The notes: a model not told the origin generated them from the letters alone. A stretch of 64,000 nt of DNA from Deltaproteobacteria bacterium (GCA_020635175.1 JACKAH010000004.1:56779-120778); one strand, 5' to 3'; positions 34,662-44,358 are shown, counted from the stretch's first letter. Made by a program: numbers and translations.

Positions 34662-37550
34662 TTATTTACTTATATCGAATCTATTGATGACACGATTAAG
34701 CTCAATTGTTACACGCTTAAATAATCTGTCCTTATATTGTGAGTAAGTTTCATTTCCAAGTCCTGCATATTTCTTTGTAATATGCACAAGGGTAATTCCC
34801 TCTCTAATAGGCTCATTAATACACAGATCTGGATTTACTACTGTAAAGTTAGGTTCTCCATCTAATGGCGTGTTACAAGCTAGGCCAAATGTCGTGCAAT
34901 CCTTACACATTGCATATCGATAAGTATTAGCATCAGGAGTTACAGAAGCTAACGGTGGCTTTAGCCCATCAATTAAAACCTTCTTTTTATTCTCGTCAGT
35001 GCTGTTTAATGGGTAATCATCTAGCACAACGACCACCTCAATCCCTTCATCCACCATCCGATGAGCCATCTGCACGGTTTCTTTAATAGAGCGGAAAAAA
35101 GGCACAGGATCTGGGTTATCAGCGAGCGCTCCGGCATTTACAGATAACACATCTGGAGTCGGAGGAGGTGGAAACCAAGCCCCATGAAATGTATCTCTTA
35201 ATACCTGATATAGGCTTAGCTCTATCAATCCATTTGTAAAAATAACCGCGACCCGCTTTACTTTCTCTGGTTCGGGCACAAATGTTGTATTTGAAAAGAC
35301 ATTATACATATTGAGCAAAGCACCAGAGCTCAATGAATCTGTAGTTGTGTACTCACGCTTTGGGTACACGTTACTGCTTTCAACAGACCCCAAATATAAA
35401 CTTCGAGCTCCTGTTACGAGGTTAGAGTCATCAGTTGTGTCCAAAATACCGTACCCTGATTTAGAGAAACCCCCTGCCCTAATTGTAGACATCGCACTTG
35501 CAACGTTTAAATTAGTAGCATCCAGCGTATTCTCCATCGCTCCAGGAGTTGTTACATCAGGACAAATTCTATACGGATCCGTAATGTAATTAGTAGTTAC
35601 CTCATCTCTGTTATAGCACTCGCCTGTAGGTAAGCCCGTCGTAGAACAGCCGGCAACAAACGGGTTTGGGGTTGCATTGATCCTATCTCTATCCATCCAT
35701 GCAGGCATTTTTCCATCTGTGAACGGAGGTTCATAACATGGGCTATTGAATGGACCACTGGTCGGAGATAATGGGTTAGGATTCGGCCATAGTGAATCTT
35801 TATTATCATTTAAAACTGCAACAGTGTTGCTTCTTTGATCACCAAAGCAGTCCCCTGATCTAATATTTACAGATGCTGGAAAATCCTTAGGTGGGTTTGC
35901 ACTATCAAGGGAGTTATTAGTAACTGGAGCCCAAGAGGGGCTAGATCTAAAAATAAAATTCAGCAAATTCCTATCTAAAGTTGGTATCTGATGTTTAGTT
36001 GGGTCAGCACACTGAGTCGATGGAGCAACACTAGTAGTTAAATCATAAAAATTTGGTAAGGCCGTAAAGATCTGCACATCGGGTCCTGGAAGCGCATCTG
36101 GCCTTATATCTAAAGACATTTCACGAGCACAGATACTCATCGGCTGAAGCAACCTATCAAATGCAGCTTGACGAGTAAGTTGTTGGTAGTCTTCGTAAGT
36201 TGATGGATCAGTCGTATCTACAGGTAAGAGATCCGTATTTCCAAATTCCTGTAATATATAATCCTTACCTGTAAGGGAGCCTTGAAAAGCTCCTGGCGAA
36301 GGCCCAAGAGTTGGAAGTTTTAGAGTCGTGCGCTCATCCCCAGCAAAAGCAGCAGGCATTCCACCACTATATCTATCCTCATAAGAGATAAGTGGCATTA
36401 ATGGAATAATCCAATTGCTATAGGTAAATGCACCAAATGGAACTTGATCTCGCTCAAGCATATACATGAATTGCTGTGCAACTCTTTGAGTCCAAAGCTT
36501 GTGCGGTCCAAAACATCTGTAGGCAAGCTCAGTTTGAGTCATGACACCATGTCGATATTTATACTGCGCTGGAATGGTACTAGCCCAAGCTCTAGTAAAA
36601 GGACCTCCGTCCATCCGTGGGATATACTGCATAGGATCGGGTGGAATTGTCCCAGCGTAGGACGAGGATTGTAAATGGCTAATCGTCTGCGGCACAACAT
36701 CTGGGTAAGACTGAAGATAAGCAGTTGCTTTATCAGAGGGCACTAAAGTAGAGATCACAACGTCCTGTGTCGGTACCCCATTTCCATTTACGCCCATGGT
36801 AATCTCTTTCGTCGCAAATGGAGTGATATAACTTGGGTCAGGAGGAGGTCCTGCTCCTAAAAAAGCAGGTGGTATCCCCGGCAGATAGGATTCATAAAGC
36901 ATCGGCAAACCCCTATCTTCAAGCAGCTGATCCTGTACAGAGGTAAGCGCTCCCCCTGCATCTGAGTGAGCAAAGTGAGTCGGGGGAATTTCGTAGTCAA
37001 AAATTCTATAACTTGGAGAAGAAAAATCCACTCCAACCATCGCAACAGGTGGTTTTTTAACGGCACAACCCTCAGCCCCTCCTATATAAGGGGTAGTTGA
37101 TAGTAGATTTGTAAAGTTAAACTGTGCCCTACAGTTATCAAGCTCAATACAGAGCTCAGCTCCTTTAATTGTAACTGCGTTAATTACCTCGTCAGTATAC
37201 GTAACCTTTATATCGCAGATATGATCATTGTTCTTAAATCCAATATCATTCCAACTGAAGTTTGTGGTTGGGCAATTTGCTAGCGGGATATTAAAATCTA
37301 ACCCTAGGTGCTGACACGCTACCTGAACCATGTCCGCTTGAGCTGGGCCAACATTTGACGCTGCATTTAGAGCGCTAATTATTGCATTATTAAGACGTGT
37401 GCGTGTAGTTAAAACCTCGGCAGATTTAATTGTCATCATGCCGTAGACAAAAAGCAGCAGAAAACCTATCAGGAAAAAGAAAATTACATAACCCGCGCCG
37501 CTTTCTTCACGTGAACTTCTAAGCTTATTTAAAACTCTAAGTCTATTCAT
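34662..37550 (-). CDS. Giant TadG-like protein with divergent VWA metal site, copy 2
   Basis: 962 residues. A basic leader and Gly (SREESGAG) precede one hydrophobic helix (residues about 22-45), as in TadG. Near residue 172 is a VWA-like first strand, PPVAMVGVDFSSPS, and near 770 RVAVIFTNGL. In the paralogue at 39112 these read VMIMADYSRS and RVAVLFTDGV, the usual DxSxS and TDG metal-site elements, so this copy has lost the second aspartate. Between them lies a 600-residue region strongly conserved between copies (RHGVMTQTELAYRCFGPHKLW, FGAFTYSNWIIPLMPL). It follows its TadE-2 partner by three bases. Probably a filament-tip or assembly protein. Confidence 0.7.
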   Translation of the reverse strand: MNRLRVLNKLRSSREESGAGYVIFFFLIGFLLLFVYGMMTIKSAEVLTTRTRLNNAIISALNAASNVGPAQADMVQVACQHLGLDFNIPLANCPTTNFSWNDIGFKNNDHICDIKVTYTDEVINAVTIKGAELCIELDNCRAQFNFTNLLSTTPYIGGAEGCAVKKPPVAMVGVDFSSPSYRIFDYEIPPTHFAHSDAGGALTSVQDQLLEDRGLPMLYESYLPGIPPAFLGAGPPPDPSYITPFATKEITMGVNGNGVPTQDVVISTLVPSDKATAYLQSYPDVVPQTISHLQSSSYAGTIPPDPMQYIPRMDGGPFTRAWASTIPAQYKYRHGVMTQTELAYRCFGPHKLWTQRVAQQFMYMLERDQVPFGAFTYSNWIIPLMPLISYEDRYSGGMPAAFAGDERTTLKLPTLGPSPGAFQGSLTGKDYILQEFGNTDLLPVDTTDPSTYEDYQQLTRQAAFDRLLQPMSICAREMSLDIRPDALPGPDVQIFTALPNFYDLTTSVAPSTQCADPTKHQIPTLDRNLLNFIFRSSPSWAPVTNNSLDSANPPKDFPASVNIRSGDCFGDQRSNTVAVLNDNKDSLWPNPNPLSPTSGPFNSPCYEPPFTDGKMPAWMDRDRINATPNPFVAGCSTTGLPTGECYNRDEVTTNYITDPYRICPDVTTPGAMENTLDATNLNVASAMSTIRAGGFSKSGYGILDTTDDSNLVTGARSLYLGSVESSNVYPKREYTTTDSLSSGALLNMYNVFSNTTFVPEPEKVKRVAVIFTNGLIELSLYQVLRDTFHGAWFPPPPTPDVLSVNAGALADNPDPVPFFRSIKETVQMAHRMVDEGIEVVVVLDDYPLNSTDENKKKVLIDGLKPPLASVTPDANTYRYAMCKDCTTFGLACNTPLDGEPNFTVVNPDLCINEPIREGITLVHITKKYAGLGNETYSQYKDRLFKRVTIELNRVINRFDISK

Positions 37551-37553
37551 CGA

Positions 37554-38231
37554 TTATCGCTTTGGTACATAAACCCCACTCTGCTCAAATGTCTGAGTCC
37601 AGAGTAAAATCCTAATCTCTCCTGTGCAGGCCCATACAAAAAATGGTGCATAATCTAAAACAACCTGGATTGAATTTGCTGTATTATTAGGATCCAACAC
37701 ATATTCTGATTCAATCGGGTTTATAGGGCGATGCATATCGACCATACGACCCTGATAATTTGCTGCCTGAGCTTTCATTAAATTGAGATGAGCATCGGTT
37801 CCAGGTGATGATATGTCTGGGGTGCAGATATCAAAAGCGGGTGTATCAATTACCCAACCAATATTGGGAGAGCCTGAAGTTGTATTTACATTAAGGTAGC
37901 AGATAGCTGTCTGACAGGTAATGTCACTTGTGTTCTGAAATAAATTTGAACCAAAGCCTAAATTGCTGCCGAGCCAATTATTAACAGAGTTAAGTATGCC
38001 TGTATTTGCATCAGGAGTACTGGTCGTACTCCAGGGAACTATATCCCCCGCTTGATTGGTGGTGAATAAATCATACTTTTTAGAATTAAAGGCGGCAAAG
38101 TACGCTGCATTGATATCACGACGGATCTCAAGCATGGTGTGGAATGCAAAGATAGCGTTAAAAACGGCATACAATACAACCACAACAACCACTAATTCTA
38201 CGAGTACGTTTGCAGAATCCTGTCGTTTCAT
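37554..38231 (-). CDS. TadE-like minor pseudopilin, copy 2 (class TadE-2)
   Basis: 225 residues. MKRQDSANVLVEL followed by a Val-rich helix fits a type IVb pseudopilin with Glu in the helix. The C-terminal FVWACTGEIRILLWTQTFEQSGVYVPKR is nearly the same as in the 225-residue paralogue at 42040. Cysteines occur in CQTAICYLNV and FDICTPD. It is first in the unit after hicB; no conserved motif or sigma-54-like element is seen in the 181-bp gap before it. Confidence 0.7.
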   Translation of the reverse strand: MKRQDSANVLVELVVVVVVLYAVFNAIFAFHTMLEIRRDINAAYFAAFNSKKYDLFTTNQAGDIVPWSTTSTPDANTGILNSVNNWLGSNLGFGSNLFQNTSDITCQTAICYLNVNTTSGSPNIGWVIDTPAFDICTPDISSPGTDAHLNLMKAQAANYQGRMVDMHRPINPIESEYVLDPNNTANSIQVVLDYAPFFVWACTGEIRILLWTQTFEQSGVYVPKR

Positions 38232-38412
38232 TGACTTATTGATGAAAAAGTGAATTCTTTCGATTCACTATCTCAGATTTTAATCTATTGCGGAAGTTAA
38301 GAGTTTGCAGCGAGGATTTGAGCTAAGTCTATAAATATCTACAAGATTTTGTTCTGTCGCACTATATAGATTGATTTTCAAAATACGATATTTTATTAGC
38401 AATGATAGAATC

Positions 38413-38820
38413 TTAAATCTTTAATATTGGTTCTATCTTAGGATCTATCGCTTGGAGCAGCTCCATAAGCTTTGAGATCGTTGGTTTAGCCTTGCCCTGT
38501 TCATAACGCGCAAAGGAATTTGCAGAAGAAGAGCCTAAACGTTTTGCAACTTCTAGTAGTGTTAATCCGTATTTTACTCGCAGCCTTTTAAGCATCAATG
38601 CGATCAATTTATCTTCTTGGCTGCAGCCTATTAAAAAACTTTGCTTAGATTTTTTAACCAGATGTAAAACAAATTTAGGATCATTAATTAGCTCTAAAAC
38701 AGCATCCTGAATCATCTCTTCACTTTCGTGAATTGAACGGCCCTGAGAGATCAAGTCCAGCGCAGGGATTTCAGCCAACCAAAACTTCCCATCTTTGAAC
38801 ACCTTACCTTCTAGAAACAT
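38413..38820 (-). CDS. hicB: HicB family antitoxin with XRE-type helix-turn-helix
   Basis: 135 residues. The N-terminal part (KDGKFWLAEIPALDLISQGRS) is the degraded RNase-H-like HicB fold that binds the toxin. The C-terminal part has a Cro/CI-type helix-turn-helix (GLTLLEVAKRLGSSSANSFARYEQGKAKPTISKL, residues about 85-120). It should neutralise HicA and repress the operon. Its ATG overlaps the hicA stop by one base (TAATG), so translation is coupled. Confidence 0.9.
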   Translation of the reverse strand: MFLEGKVFKDGKFWLAEIPALDLISQGRSIHESEEMIQDAVLELINDPKFVLHLVKKSKQSFLIGCSQEDKLIALMLKRLRVKYGLTLLEVAKRLGSSSANSFARYEQGKAKPTISKLMELLQAIDPKIEPILKI

Positions 38821-39005
38821 TACTGATTCCCTGGATTTTTTCTTGCCATTTTGATTATCTTTTTTGCTAACCTTTCAGCTATTTCATTATGTCTAGGAAT
38901 AGGCTCCTGCTCTCTGCCATTGGTCCAGATATCGTGATTGCTTCCATGCCGAAGCAACCACCATCCTAGTAATTTCATTTGTTTTTCTAAATCCCTTCTC
39001 TTCAT
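38820..39005 (-). CDS. hicA: HicA family mRNA interferase toxin
   Basis: 61 residues from the ATG at 39005; the frame extends to a TTG at 39032 without a ribosome-binding site. The double-stranded-RNA-binding-like HicA fold shows in KLLGWWLLRHGSNHDIW with the catalytic-type histidine, and IPRHNEIAERLAKKIIK. HicA cleaves mRNA when free of HicB. The pair lies between the two halves of the duplicated pilin-like locus. Confidence 0.9.
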   Translation of the reverse strand: MKRRDLEKQMKLLGWWLLRHGSNHDIWTNGREQEPIPRHNEIAERLAKKIIKMARKNPGNQ

Positions 39006-39009
39006 ATTT

Positions 39010-39023
39010 ACACATATATGTGT
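39010..39023. promoter_or_regulatory. Perfect palindrome just upstream of hicA, candidate HicB operator
   Basis: ACACATATATGTGT is a perfect 14-bp palindrome ending five bases before the hicA ATG. HicB proteins bind palindromic operators at their own promoters, so this is a natural candidate site. Confidence 0.5.
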
Positions 39024-39090
39024 ATCTTGCAACAGATTGCTTTTTTATCAAATAGTACTCAGCTATTTTTATAGAAGATTGCTTGAATAT

Positions 39091-39111
39091 TTTCGCGATG
39101 AAATCGCGAAA
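39091..39111. repeat. Perfect 9-bp inverted repeat between the TadG-like gene and hicA
   Basis: TTTCGCGAT-GAA-ATCGCGAAA ends one base before the TadG-like stop (39112-39114). No T-run follows on either strand, so it could be a message-end hairpin or a second operator for HicB. Confidence 0.5.
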
Positions 39112-42033
39112 CTACTTACTTGGTTTAAAGCGATGTATGATTCGATTAAGCTCAATTGCAACTCGATGAAAAATTCTTTGCTGGAACTCAGAGTAATTTT
39201 CATCATCTGCCCCGCCAGGATTATACAGCTTAGAGACACGCACTAGATCTATTCCTGCTCGAGTGTGTTTCTTATGACAGGTTTCAGGAGTCGTAGATGA
39301 GATAGCAGGTTCTCCATCTAATTGAGCACTACAATCAAGTCCAAAGTAATTACAATCCTTACAAATTGCATATGCATAGCTACTATTAGTGGCAGCTGCC
39401 CTACCAATTGGCTCTCTCAATCCATCAATAAATACTTTGCGCTTATTTTCATCAGCTGCATTGGTTGGATAATCGATCATTACGATTACTACCTCGATTC
39501 CATCATCTACCATGCGATGAATGACCTGGAGAGATTCCTTTACGGCTCGTATGAATGGCGCTCCATCAGGTTCCTGTACAGCCTGGCCAGCTCTAACTGG
39601 AAGTACATCTGCGACGGGCTCATTTGGAAACCAAGCACTATGGTGCCTCCCATCAAGCACATCGTACATACTCAGATTACTAACACCGTCGGTAAAAAGA
39701 ACTGCAACACGCTTAACATCATTAGGATTCGGTGAAACACCTGTTGAACTGTTTAAGATATTATAAGCATTTACCAATGCTCCGGAGGTAAAGTCATCGA
39801 CCAAAGGTTCACGCTTTGGATAGACATTTAAGCTCTCAACAGATGTAAGATAAAGATCTCTCGCGTTCGGCGTTAAGTCAGGAATCGAAGGCGAGGTCCT
39901 AGGAAGATCTATCGGGTATCCAGACTTAGTGAATCCACCAGCACGTAAAGCAGAGAGTGCAGAGGCTGCATTTAAATTACTTGGATTTAATGTTGTATCA
40001 ATTGCAGTTAAGTCAGAGCAAACTCTAAAGGGGTTAGTTACATCTGATGGCACAACCTCGTCACGATTGTAACAGGCGTTATCTATGCCACCAGTTTGAG
40101 TATTACACCCAGTTGCGTTTGAAACCTGAGCATCGTTTCTATCTCGAGACATATAAGGAGGAATTCTCTGTCCAATTGTCACCCAAGTATTAACAAAACA
40201 TGGGCTTAATCTATTATATGGTGGATTTAGATCTGGTTGAGGCAAAAGAGAATCTTTACCATCAGGTGTTTGAACAGTTCCAAACAAAATTGACATCTGA
40301 TCTCCAAAACAATCACCAGGATAAATTTCATTGGCAGTAACCTCAATACTTCCACCATTTGGAATACCATTTGCGTATTCAGGTAGGTCGTCGTCTTCAT
40401 TTGAGGTAGTTAACCAGTTCTTATTAGAGCGAAAGACAAAATTTAATAGTCCTCTCTCAAGTGTTGGAATTTGATGTTTTGAGTTATCAGCGCAGACAGT
40501 GTTTGGTTCAAGTACGCGACTATAATCAAATGCATCAGGTAAAGCTGAAAACGCATGTAGCCCAGGTCTTACCTCATGATTCATCTCCCTTGCACAGATA
40601 GTCATGGGCTGAAGGATTCTATCAAATGCACTCTGCCGATTCAGAGCTGTGTAGTTTTGATAGTTAGCTGGCAAGCCATCATCCGTAGTATCCGTTGGTA
40701 ATGCATCGGTATTACCAAACTGCTCAGCAACAAAATCTCTGCCATTTAAGGTTCCCGGTAGAGAAACCGGATTGGGACCAAGAGTGTGTACATCTAAGGT
40801 ACTATATATATCAGCTCCATTTGTTGTACTGTATGTTCCCCACTCCCCACCTGATCTAATCTCATATGGTACAAGTGGCATAATCGGCATAATCCAGTTG
40901 CTGTATGCTAAAGCTCCAAATGGAATCTCATTATCATCTAACATATACATAAACTGCTGAATCATGCGCTGATACCAAAGCTTATGTGGTGCAAAACAAC
41001 GCTGCGCTAACTCATTCTGAGTCATCACACCGTGGCGATATTTATAATTCGTATAGTTAGGTTGCTGCTCAGCCCAAGCTTTTGTCTTATTTCCACCATT
41101 TATACCTGGAATATACTGAACCGGATCTGGTGGAAGAGGAGCGGCATAGGTACTTACGTTACCGTAGCCCTCAGTTTGGGGAACAACATCCGGCATAGAT
41201 TGTAGATATGCAGAGTTGATAGTCGACAGTGAAAGAATCGTGTCACCAACTGAGTCAACACCATTTCCGCCAGGCATTGTGATCTCTTTTCTAGAGAATG
41301 GCAGATCATATGGAGTGTATGGACCAGCTACTCCTACCGCTCCAGGAAATGAAATCTGCTGTGTCGGTAAATAAGAGTCGTACATAAATGGAAGAGATCG
41401 ATCGATTAAAAGATCCTCTTCCGCTGAAGTTAACACCGGATATCCCGCATCGGAGTGTAAAAAAGGAGGTGGTGTGGTATCTGAATTAAAGGCTTTAACT
41501 ATAGACCTAGAGTAGTCTGCCATAATCATCACAACCGGTGGCTTTTTTTCCATACACTGCTCAGCGCCAGCTATGTAGGGGTTGCTGCTTAAGTACTGCA
41601 GAAATGTGAAAGTCGATTTGCAATTATCAATCTTAAGGCAAGCTTCTTCAGGTTGAATATTTCCAGGGACAATATTTCGGGGTGTATATGTGAAATTAAC
41701 ATCACATTTATAACGTCCATCATTAAATCTAGCTTCACTAAGTGGGAATGAAGCAGTGCTACAATCGATTGAACCTAAATCAAATCTAGTCTTTAGTTGA
41801 TTGCAAGTGATTCGCTGCATCTCAGAGCTGTTTGTCGCTCCATTTGCAACCGCGTTTAATGTTGAAGCAACAAAATTATTCAACTCTAAACGGGTTGTGT
41901 ACATCTGCTCGGTTTTGAGCACAATCATCCCGTACATAAAGAGCACGGTAAAGCCAATCAAAAAGAAGATAAGGATAAAACCTTGTTGCTTCTTAGAAAA
42001 TTTTGCACCTTCATTTTTCTGCTTGTAGCTCAT
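39112..42033 (-). CDS. Giant TadG-like protein with VWA metal site, copy 1
   Basis: 973 residues, paralogue of the 962-residue protein at 34662 over its whole length. The leader FSKKQQG is followed by the helix FILIFFLIGFTVLFMYGMIVL. The VWA-like elements are MIMADYSRS (about residue 170, DxSxS) and VAVLFTDGVS (about 781), here intact. The 600-residue insert contains shared blocks (RHGVMTQNELAQRCFAPHKLW; CAREM; ALRAGGFTKSGYP) and many cysteines. TadG-type proteins are secreted components of Tad pilus loci. Its TadE-2 partner is six bases upstream. Confidence 0.72.
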   Translation of the reverse strand: MSYKQKNEGAKFSKKQQGFILIFFLIGFTVLFMYGMIVLKTEQMYTTRLELNNFVASTLNAVANGATNSSEMQRITCNQLKTRFDLGSIDCSTASFPLSEARFNDGRYKCDVNFTYTPRNIVPGNIQPEEACLKIDNCKSTFTFLQYLSSNPYIAGAEQCMEKKPPVVMIMADYSRSIVKAFNSDTTPPPFLHSDAGYPVLTSAEEDLLIDRSLPFMYDSYLPTQQISFPGAVGVAGPYTPYDLPFSRKEITMPGGNGVDSVGDTILSLSTINSAYLQSMPDVVPQTEGYGNVSTYAAPLPPDPVQYIPGINGGNKTKAWAEQQPNYTNYKYRHGVMTQNELAQRCFAPHKLWYQRMIQQFMYMLDDNEIPFGALAYSNWIMPIMPLVPYEIRSGGEWGTYSTTNGADIYSTLDVHTLGPNPVSLPGTLNGRDFVAEQFGNTDALPTDTTDDGLPANYQNYTALNRQSAFDRILQPMTICAREMNHEVRPGLHAFSALPDAFDYSRVLEPNTVCADNSKHQIPTLERGLLNFVFRSNKNWLTTSNEDDDLPEYANGIPNGGSIEVTANEIYPGDCFGDQMSILFGTVQTPDGKDSLLPQPDLNPPYNRLSPCFVNTWVTIGQRIPPYMSRDRNDAQVSNATGCNTQTGGIDNACYNRDEVVPSDVTNPFRVCSDLTAIDTTLNPSNLNAASALSALRAGGFTKSGYPIDLPRTSPSIPDLTPNARDLYLTSVESLNVYPKREPLVDDFTSGALVNAYNILNSSTGVSPNPNDVKRVAVLFTDGVSNLSMYDVLDGRHHSAWFPNEPVADVLPVRAGQAVQEPDGAPFIRAVKESLQVIHRMVDDGIEVVIVMIDYPTNAADENKRKVFIDGLREPIGRAAATNSSYAYAICKDCNYFGLDCSAQLDGEPAISSTTPETCHKKHTRAGIDLVRVSKLYNPGGADDENYSEFQQRIFHRVAIELNRIIHRFKPSK

Positions 42034-42039
42034 CTGCTT

Positions 42040-42717
42040 TTATCTCTTTGGAACAAAGACCCCTGACTCATTAAACTTTCCATACCAAAGAAAGATTCGA
42101 TACGTACCTCTACAAGCCCAAACAAAATATGGAGCGTACTCAAAGTAGACCGGATATACTTCATTGCTAGACGGCGTTGGCATAACATCACGATCTAAAA
42201 TGTATTCAGTCTCTTTAGGATTAAGCACTGTTCCTTTAACCTTATCATAGTATTCAAAGGCCTCAGTTCTTAAACTTTCAAGAGTAGTGCCAGCTGACGG
42301 GGCAGCAACCGATGGGACACAAAAATTATCAGGATTTGATGAGCTTAAGACTCTTCCAAAATTAGCTGGATCTGTTGTTTCAACATCCAAGTAACAGATC
42401 GTAATTTTACAAGTTATCTTAGATGAATTTCTGTAGAGCGTTGAACCAAAGTTCATGTTATGTGCTAGATTTGCCTCTAACTCGTCAACTAACTCTTGAT
42501 GAACATTTGCCTCAGTGAATTTTACTAAATCACCACCAACATTTGTTGTAAAAGCTTCGAGGGTAGGAGTTGTAAAGACCGAGAAGACAGAAGAGTTAAC
42601 GGTCCTACGAATATCCTCCATACCGTGCAAACCTAATATTCCATTTAAGACGGCAAGCAAAACAACGAAAGTAACTAAAACCTCAATCACGGCAGAGCCT
42701 GGCTCTTGCCTTTTCAT
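42040..42717 (-). CDS. TadE-like minor pseudopilin, copy 1 (class TadE-2)
   Basis: 225 residues from the ATG at 42717, chosen because it aligns with the start of the equal-length paralogue at 37554. MKRQEPGSAVIEVLV has Gly at -1 and Glu at +5, the type IVb signature. The C-terminal YAPYFVWACRGTYRIFLWYGKF matches the other copy. Probably co-exported with the adjacent TadG-like protein. Confidence 0.72.
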   Translation of the reverse strand: MKRQEPGSAVIEVLVTFVVLLAVLNGILGLHGMEDIRRTVNSSVFSVFTTPTLEAFTTNVGGDLVKFTEANVHQELVDELEANLAHNMNFGSTLYRNSSKITCKITICYLDVETTDPANFGRVLSSSNPDNFCVPSVAAPSAGTTLESLRTEAFEYYDKVKGTVLNPKETEYILDRDVMPTPSSNEVYPVYFEYAPYFVWACRGTYRIFLWYGKFNESGVFVPKR

Positions 42718-42793
42718 CTTGACGCAAATGGATCTAACTATCTGTAACATAGTGAAACAATAAGCCATTACTGTGCGCAACACTATATCAAAT

Positions 42794-43387
42794 TTATATA
42801 ACGTTCATCTCAGAACTAGCTGTATGACACACTGTGTGAGAATGTAAAAAGATTGATGGTGGCCGTACACATACTTGCCACTGAGAACATGCATCTGAGC
42901 TTTGACAGTTAGCTGCATTCTCTCTAACAGTACTTCCTGGGTCAGAGCATTCGCGTGGAACTATCACTACCTCACCCTCTTTTATACTCTCAGTGTTGAG
43001 ATCCCAGTTTACCGCTGTCTTTACCTTATTTCCAAAGACACGTTGCGCTTCACCTAATGCTAAGTTTATCACCCTTCTTTTTTGAGCTTGCATGCGTCCG
43101 CCACAATAGCTCATTAAATAGCTATCATCTTGAGAAGATACTGGAAGCTTTAATAAGCCTAACACAGGAGCGCTCCCAGTTTTATCATTAGGTCGCTCTG
43201 CAATGCTTACTCTAGCAGCTGTCATGGCGACCCACTGCGCAGCAGATGAGTATCTAGAGATTGAGATAAAATCAAAAGCTGAGAATATAATTGTCGAGAT
43301 AAACACAAATGAGATTGCAGCCCCAATTGTGTATGCACCACGCTCGTTCGAAAACATTTTACTACCCATATTATTTTGACCCGACAT
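42794..43387 (-). CDS. TadE-like minor pseudopilin, copy 1 (class TadE-1)
   Basis: 197 residues; an internal ATG at 43369 is an alternative start. NERGAYTIGAAISF opens the single helix; position +5 is not Glu. The cysteine set CQSSDACSQWQVC resembles CEMDTLCMQWDVC in the paralogue at 27696, and both share EGE(V/I)V(I/V)(V/L)PR(E/Q)C. It follows the small pilin-like gene by seven bases. Confidence 0.7.
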   Translation of the reverse strand: MSGQNNMGSKMFSNERGAYTIGAAISFVFISTIIFSAFDFISISRYSSAAQWVAMTAARVSIAERPNDKTGSAPVLGLLKLPVSSQDDSYLMSYCGGRMQAQKRRVINLALGEAQRVFGNKVKTAVNWDLNTESIKEGEVVIVPRECSDPGSTVRENAANCQSSDACSQWQVCVRPPSIFLHSHTVCHTASSEMNVI

Positions 43388-43394
43388 CTTTATT

Positions 43395-43619
43395 CTAATG
43401 TATCTCTACTGAATTTGCAGCTACTGCGCCTCTTATCAAAGCTGAAGGATATGCTGCTGTCGCGTTAACAAAGCTTTGCTTCTGGCGTTTATCAAAGTCT
43501 GTTAACGCATTTTTAATCGCTGGAAAGCCAGATAACGCAACTAAAGTAATCATAGCAGCTACAAGCATAAACTCTGAAGCGATTGAACCTCTTTCATTTC
43601 GTCTCTTTAAACTTTCCAT
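43395..43619 (-). CDS. Type IVb (Flp-like) pilin, copy 1
   Basis: 74 residues from the ATG at 43619, with AGGGG eight bases before it. The sequence KRRNERG-SIASEFMLVAAMITLVALSG has the Flp signature Gly, four residues, Glu-Phe. The size is right for a Flp major pilin. No prepilin peptidase, ATPase or secretin gene is near. The equivalent protein in copy 2 is the 98-residue one at 28336. Confidence 0.72.
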   Translation of the reverse strand: MESLKRRNERGSIASEFMLVAAMITLVALSGFPAIKNALTDFDKRQKQSFVNATAAYPSALIRGAVAANSVEIH

Positions 43620-43662
43620 AAATTTATCCCCTAAACTTAAGCGTGCTTTAATCAAGTTCTAA

Positions 43663-44358
43663 CTACTGTGAAATCACATGAATCTCTGCACTATCATCAA
43701 TTCTAACTCTACCGTCAGCATCATCCTGACCTGCAACTGGCTTTTGTAATCTCTCTAAGTTGTAAAGCATCATCTCAAAGATAGCTTTATACTGAGACAT
43801 AGTAGAAACAGTTGGTCTATTACTGCCGCTGTCTCCATTCCCATCAGGGTCAGTAGTACTTTCACCGTCATTTGGATTAATTATTGTATTAAGACTATCT
43901 GAGCGATCCAAGGTTTTTGAAGCTCTATCACTTAAGCTATCCGCTGTTCTTTTAGTGCTGCTTGAAGTATCAGCTTCAAGACTAACTTGCATAGTGTTCG
44001 GCGAACGTAAAGCAGACTCTGCGCCACCATCATCGTCAGAAACGACCATTGGAGCAGCTGGCCCAGTACAGGTATACATTTCAGCCATGAAATCTTTGAC
44101 CTGTTGAATCGTATTATCCAATACCTGCTGATTTGGGTTTTGAGAAAATGTTAACGAAGCATACTGATATGAAAGATATCGCATGATGTAGTTAAGCCAC
44201 TCAGGCGAACATGGAGCTGGCCTAGGCACTGCTGTTGCTGAGCCAAATGGGCCTGCAACTTGCGTAGCGCTCACCCCAGGCTGCACTGAAGACTGGGCAT
44301 AGACACTAAGTGTTAAAAGCCCTTGTAGAATAAAACCTAAAACTAATACCTTTTTCAT
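43663..44358 (-). CDS. Secreted protein, class III, copy a
   Basis: 231 residues from the ATG at 44358, with AGAGG before it. Signal peptide ends at SVYAQ. Two mature cysteines (PAPCSPEW and MYTCTGP) are followed by a low-complexity Ser/Asp/Thr-rich half (residues about 120-190). It occupies the class III slot between a class II gene and the pilin-like gene, though sequence similarity to the other class III proteins is weak. Confidence 0.6.
   Translation of the reverse strand: MKKVLVLGFILQGLLTLSVYAQSSVQPGVSATQVAGPFGSATAVPRPAPCSPEWLNYIMRYLSYQYASLTFSQNPNQQVLDNTIQQVKDFMAEMYTCTGPAAPMVVSDDDGGAESALRSPNTMQVSLEADTSSSTKRTADSLSDRASKTLDRSDSLNTIINPNDGESTTDPDGNGDSGSNRPTVSTMSQYKAIFEMMLYNLERLQKPVAGQDDADGRVRIDDSAEIHVISQ

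Noticed and set aside
39006..39032. Longer HicA from TTG at 39032
   Set aside because: It would translate through the candidate operator palindrome, has no ribosome-binding site, and HicA proteins are normally about 60 residues.
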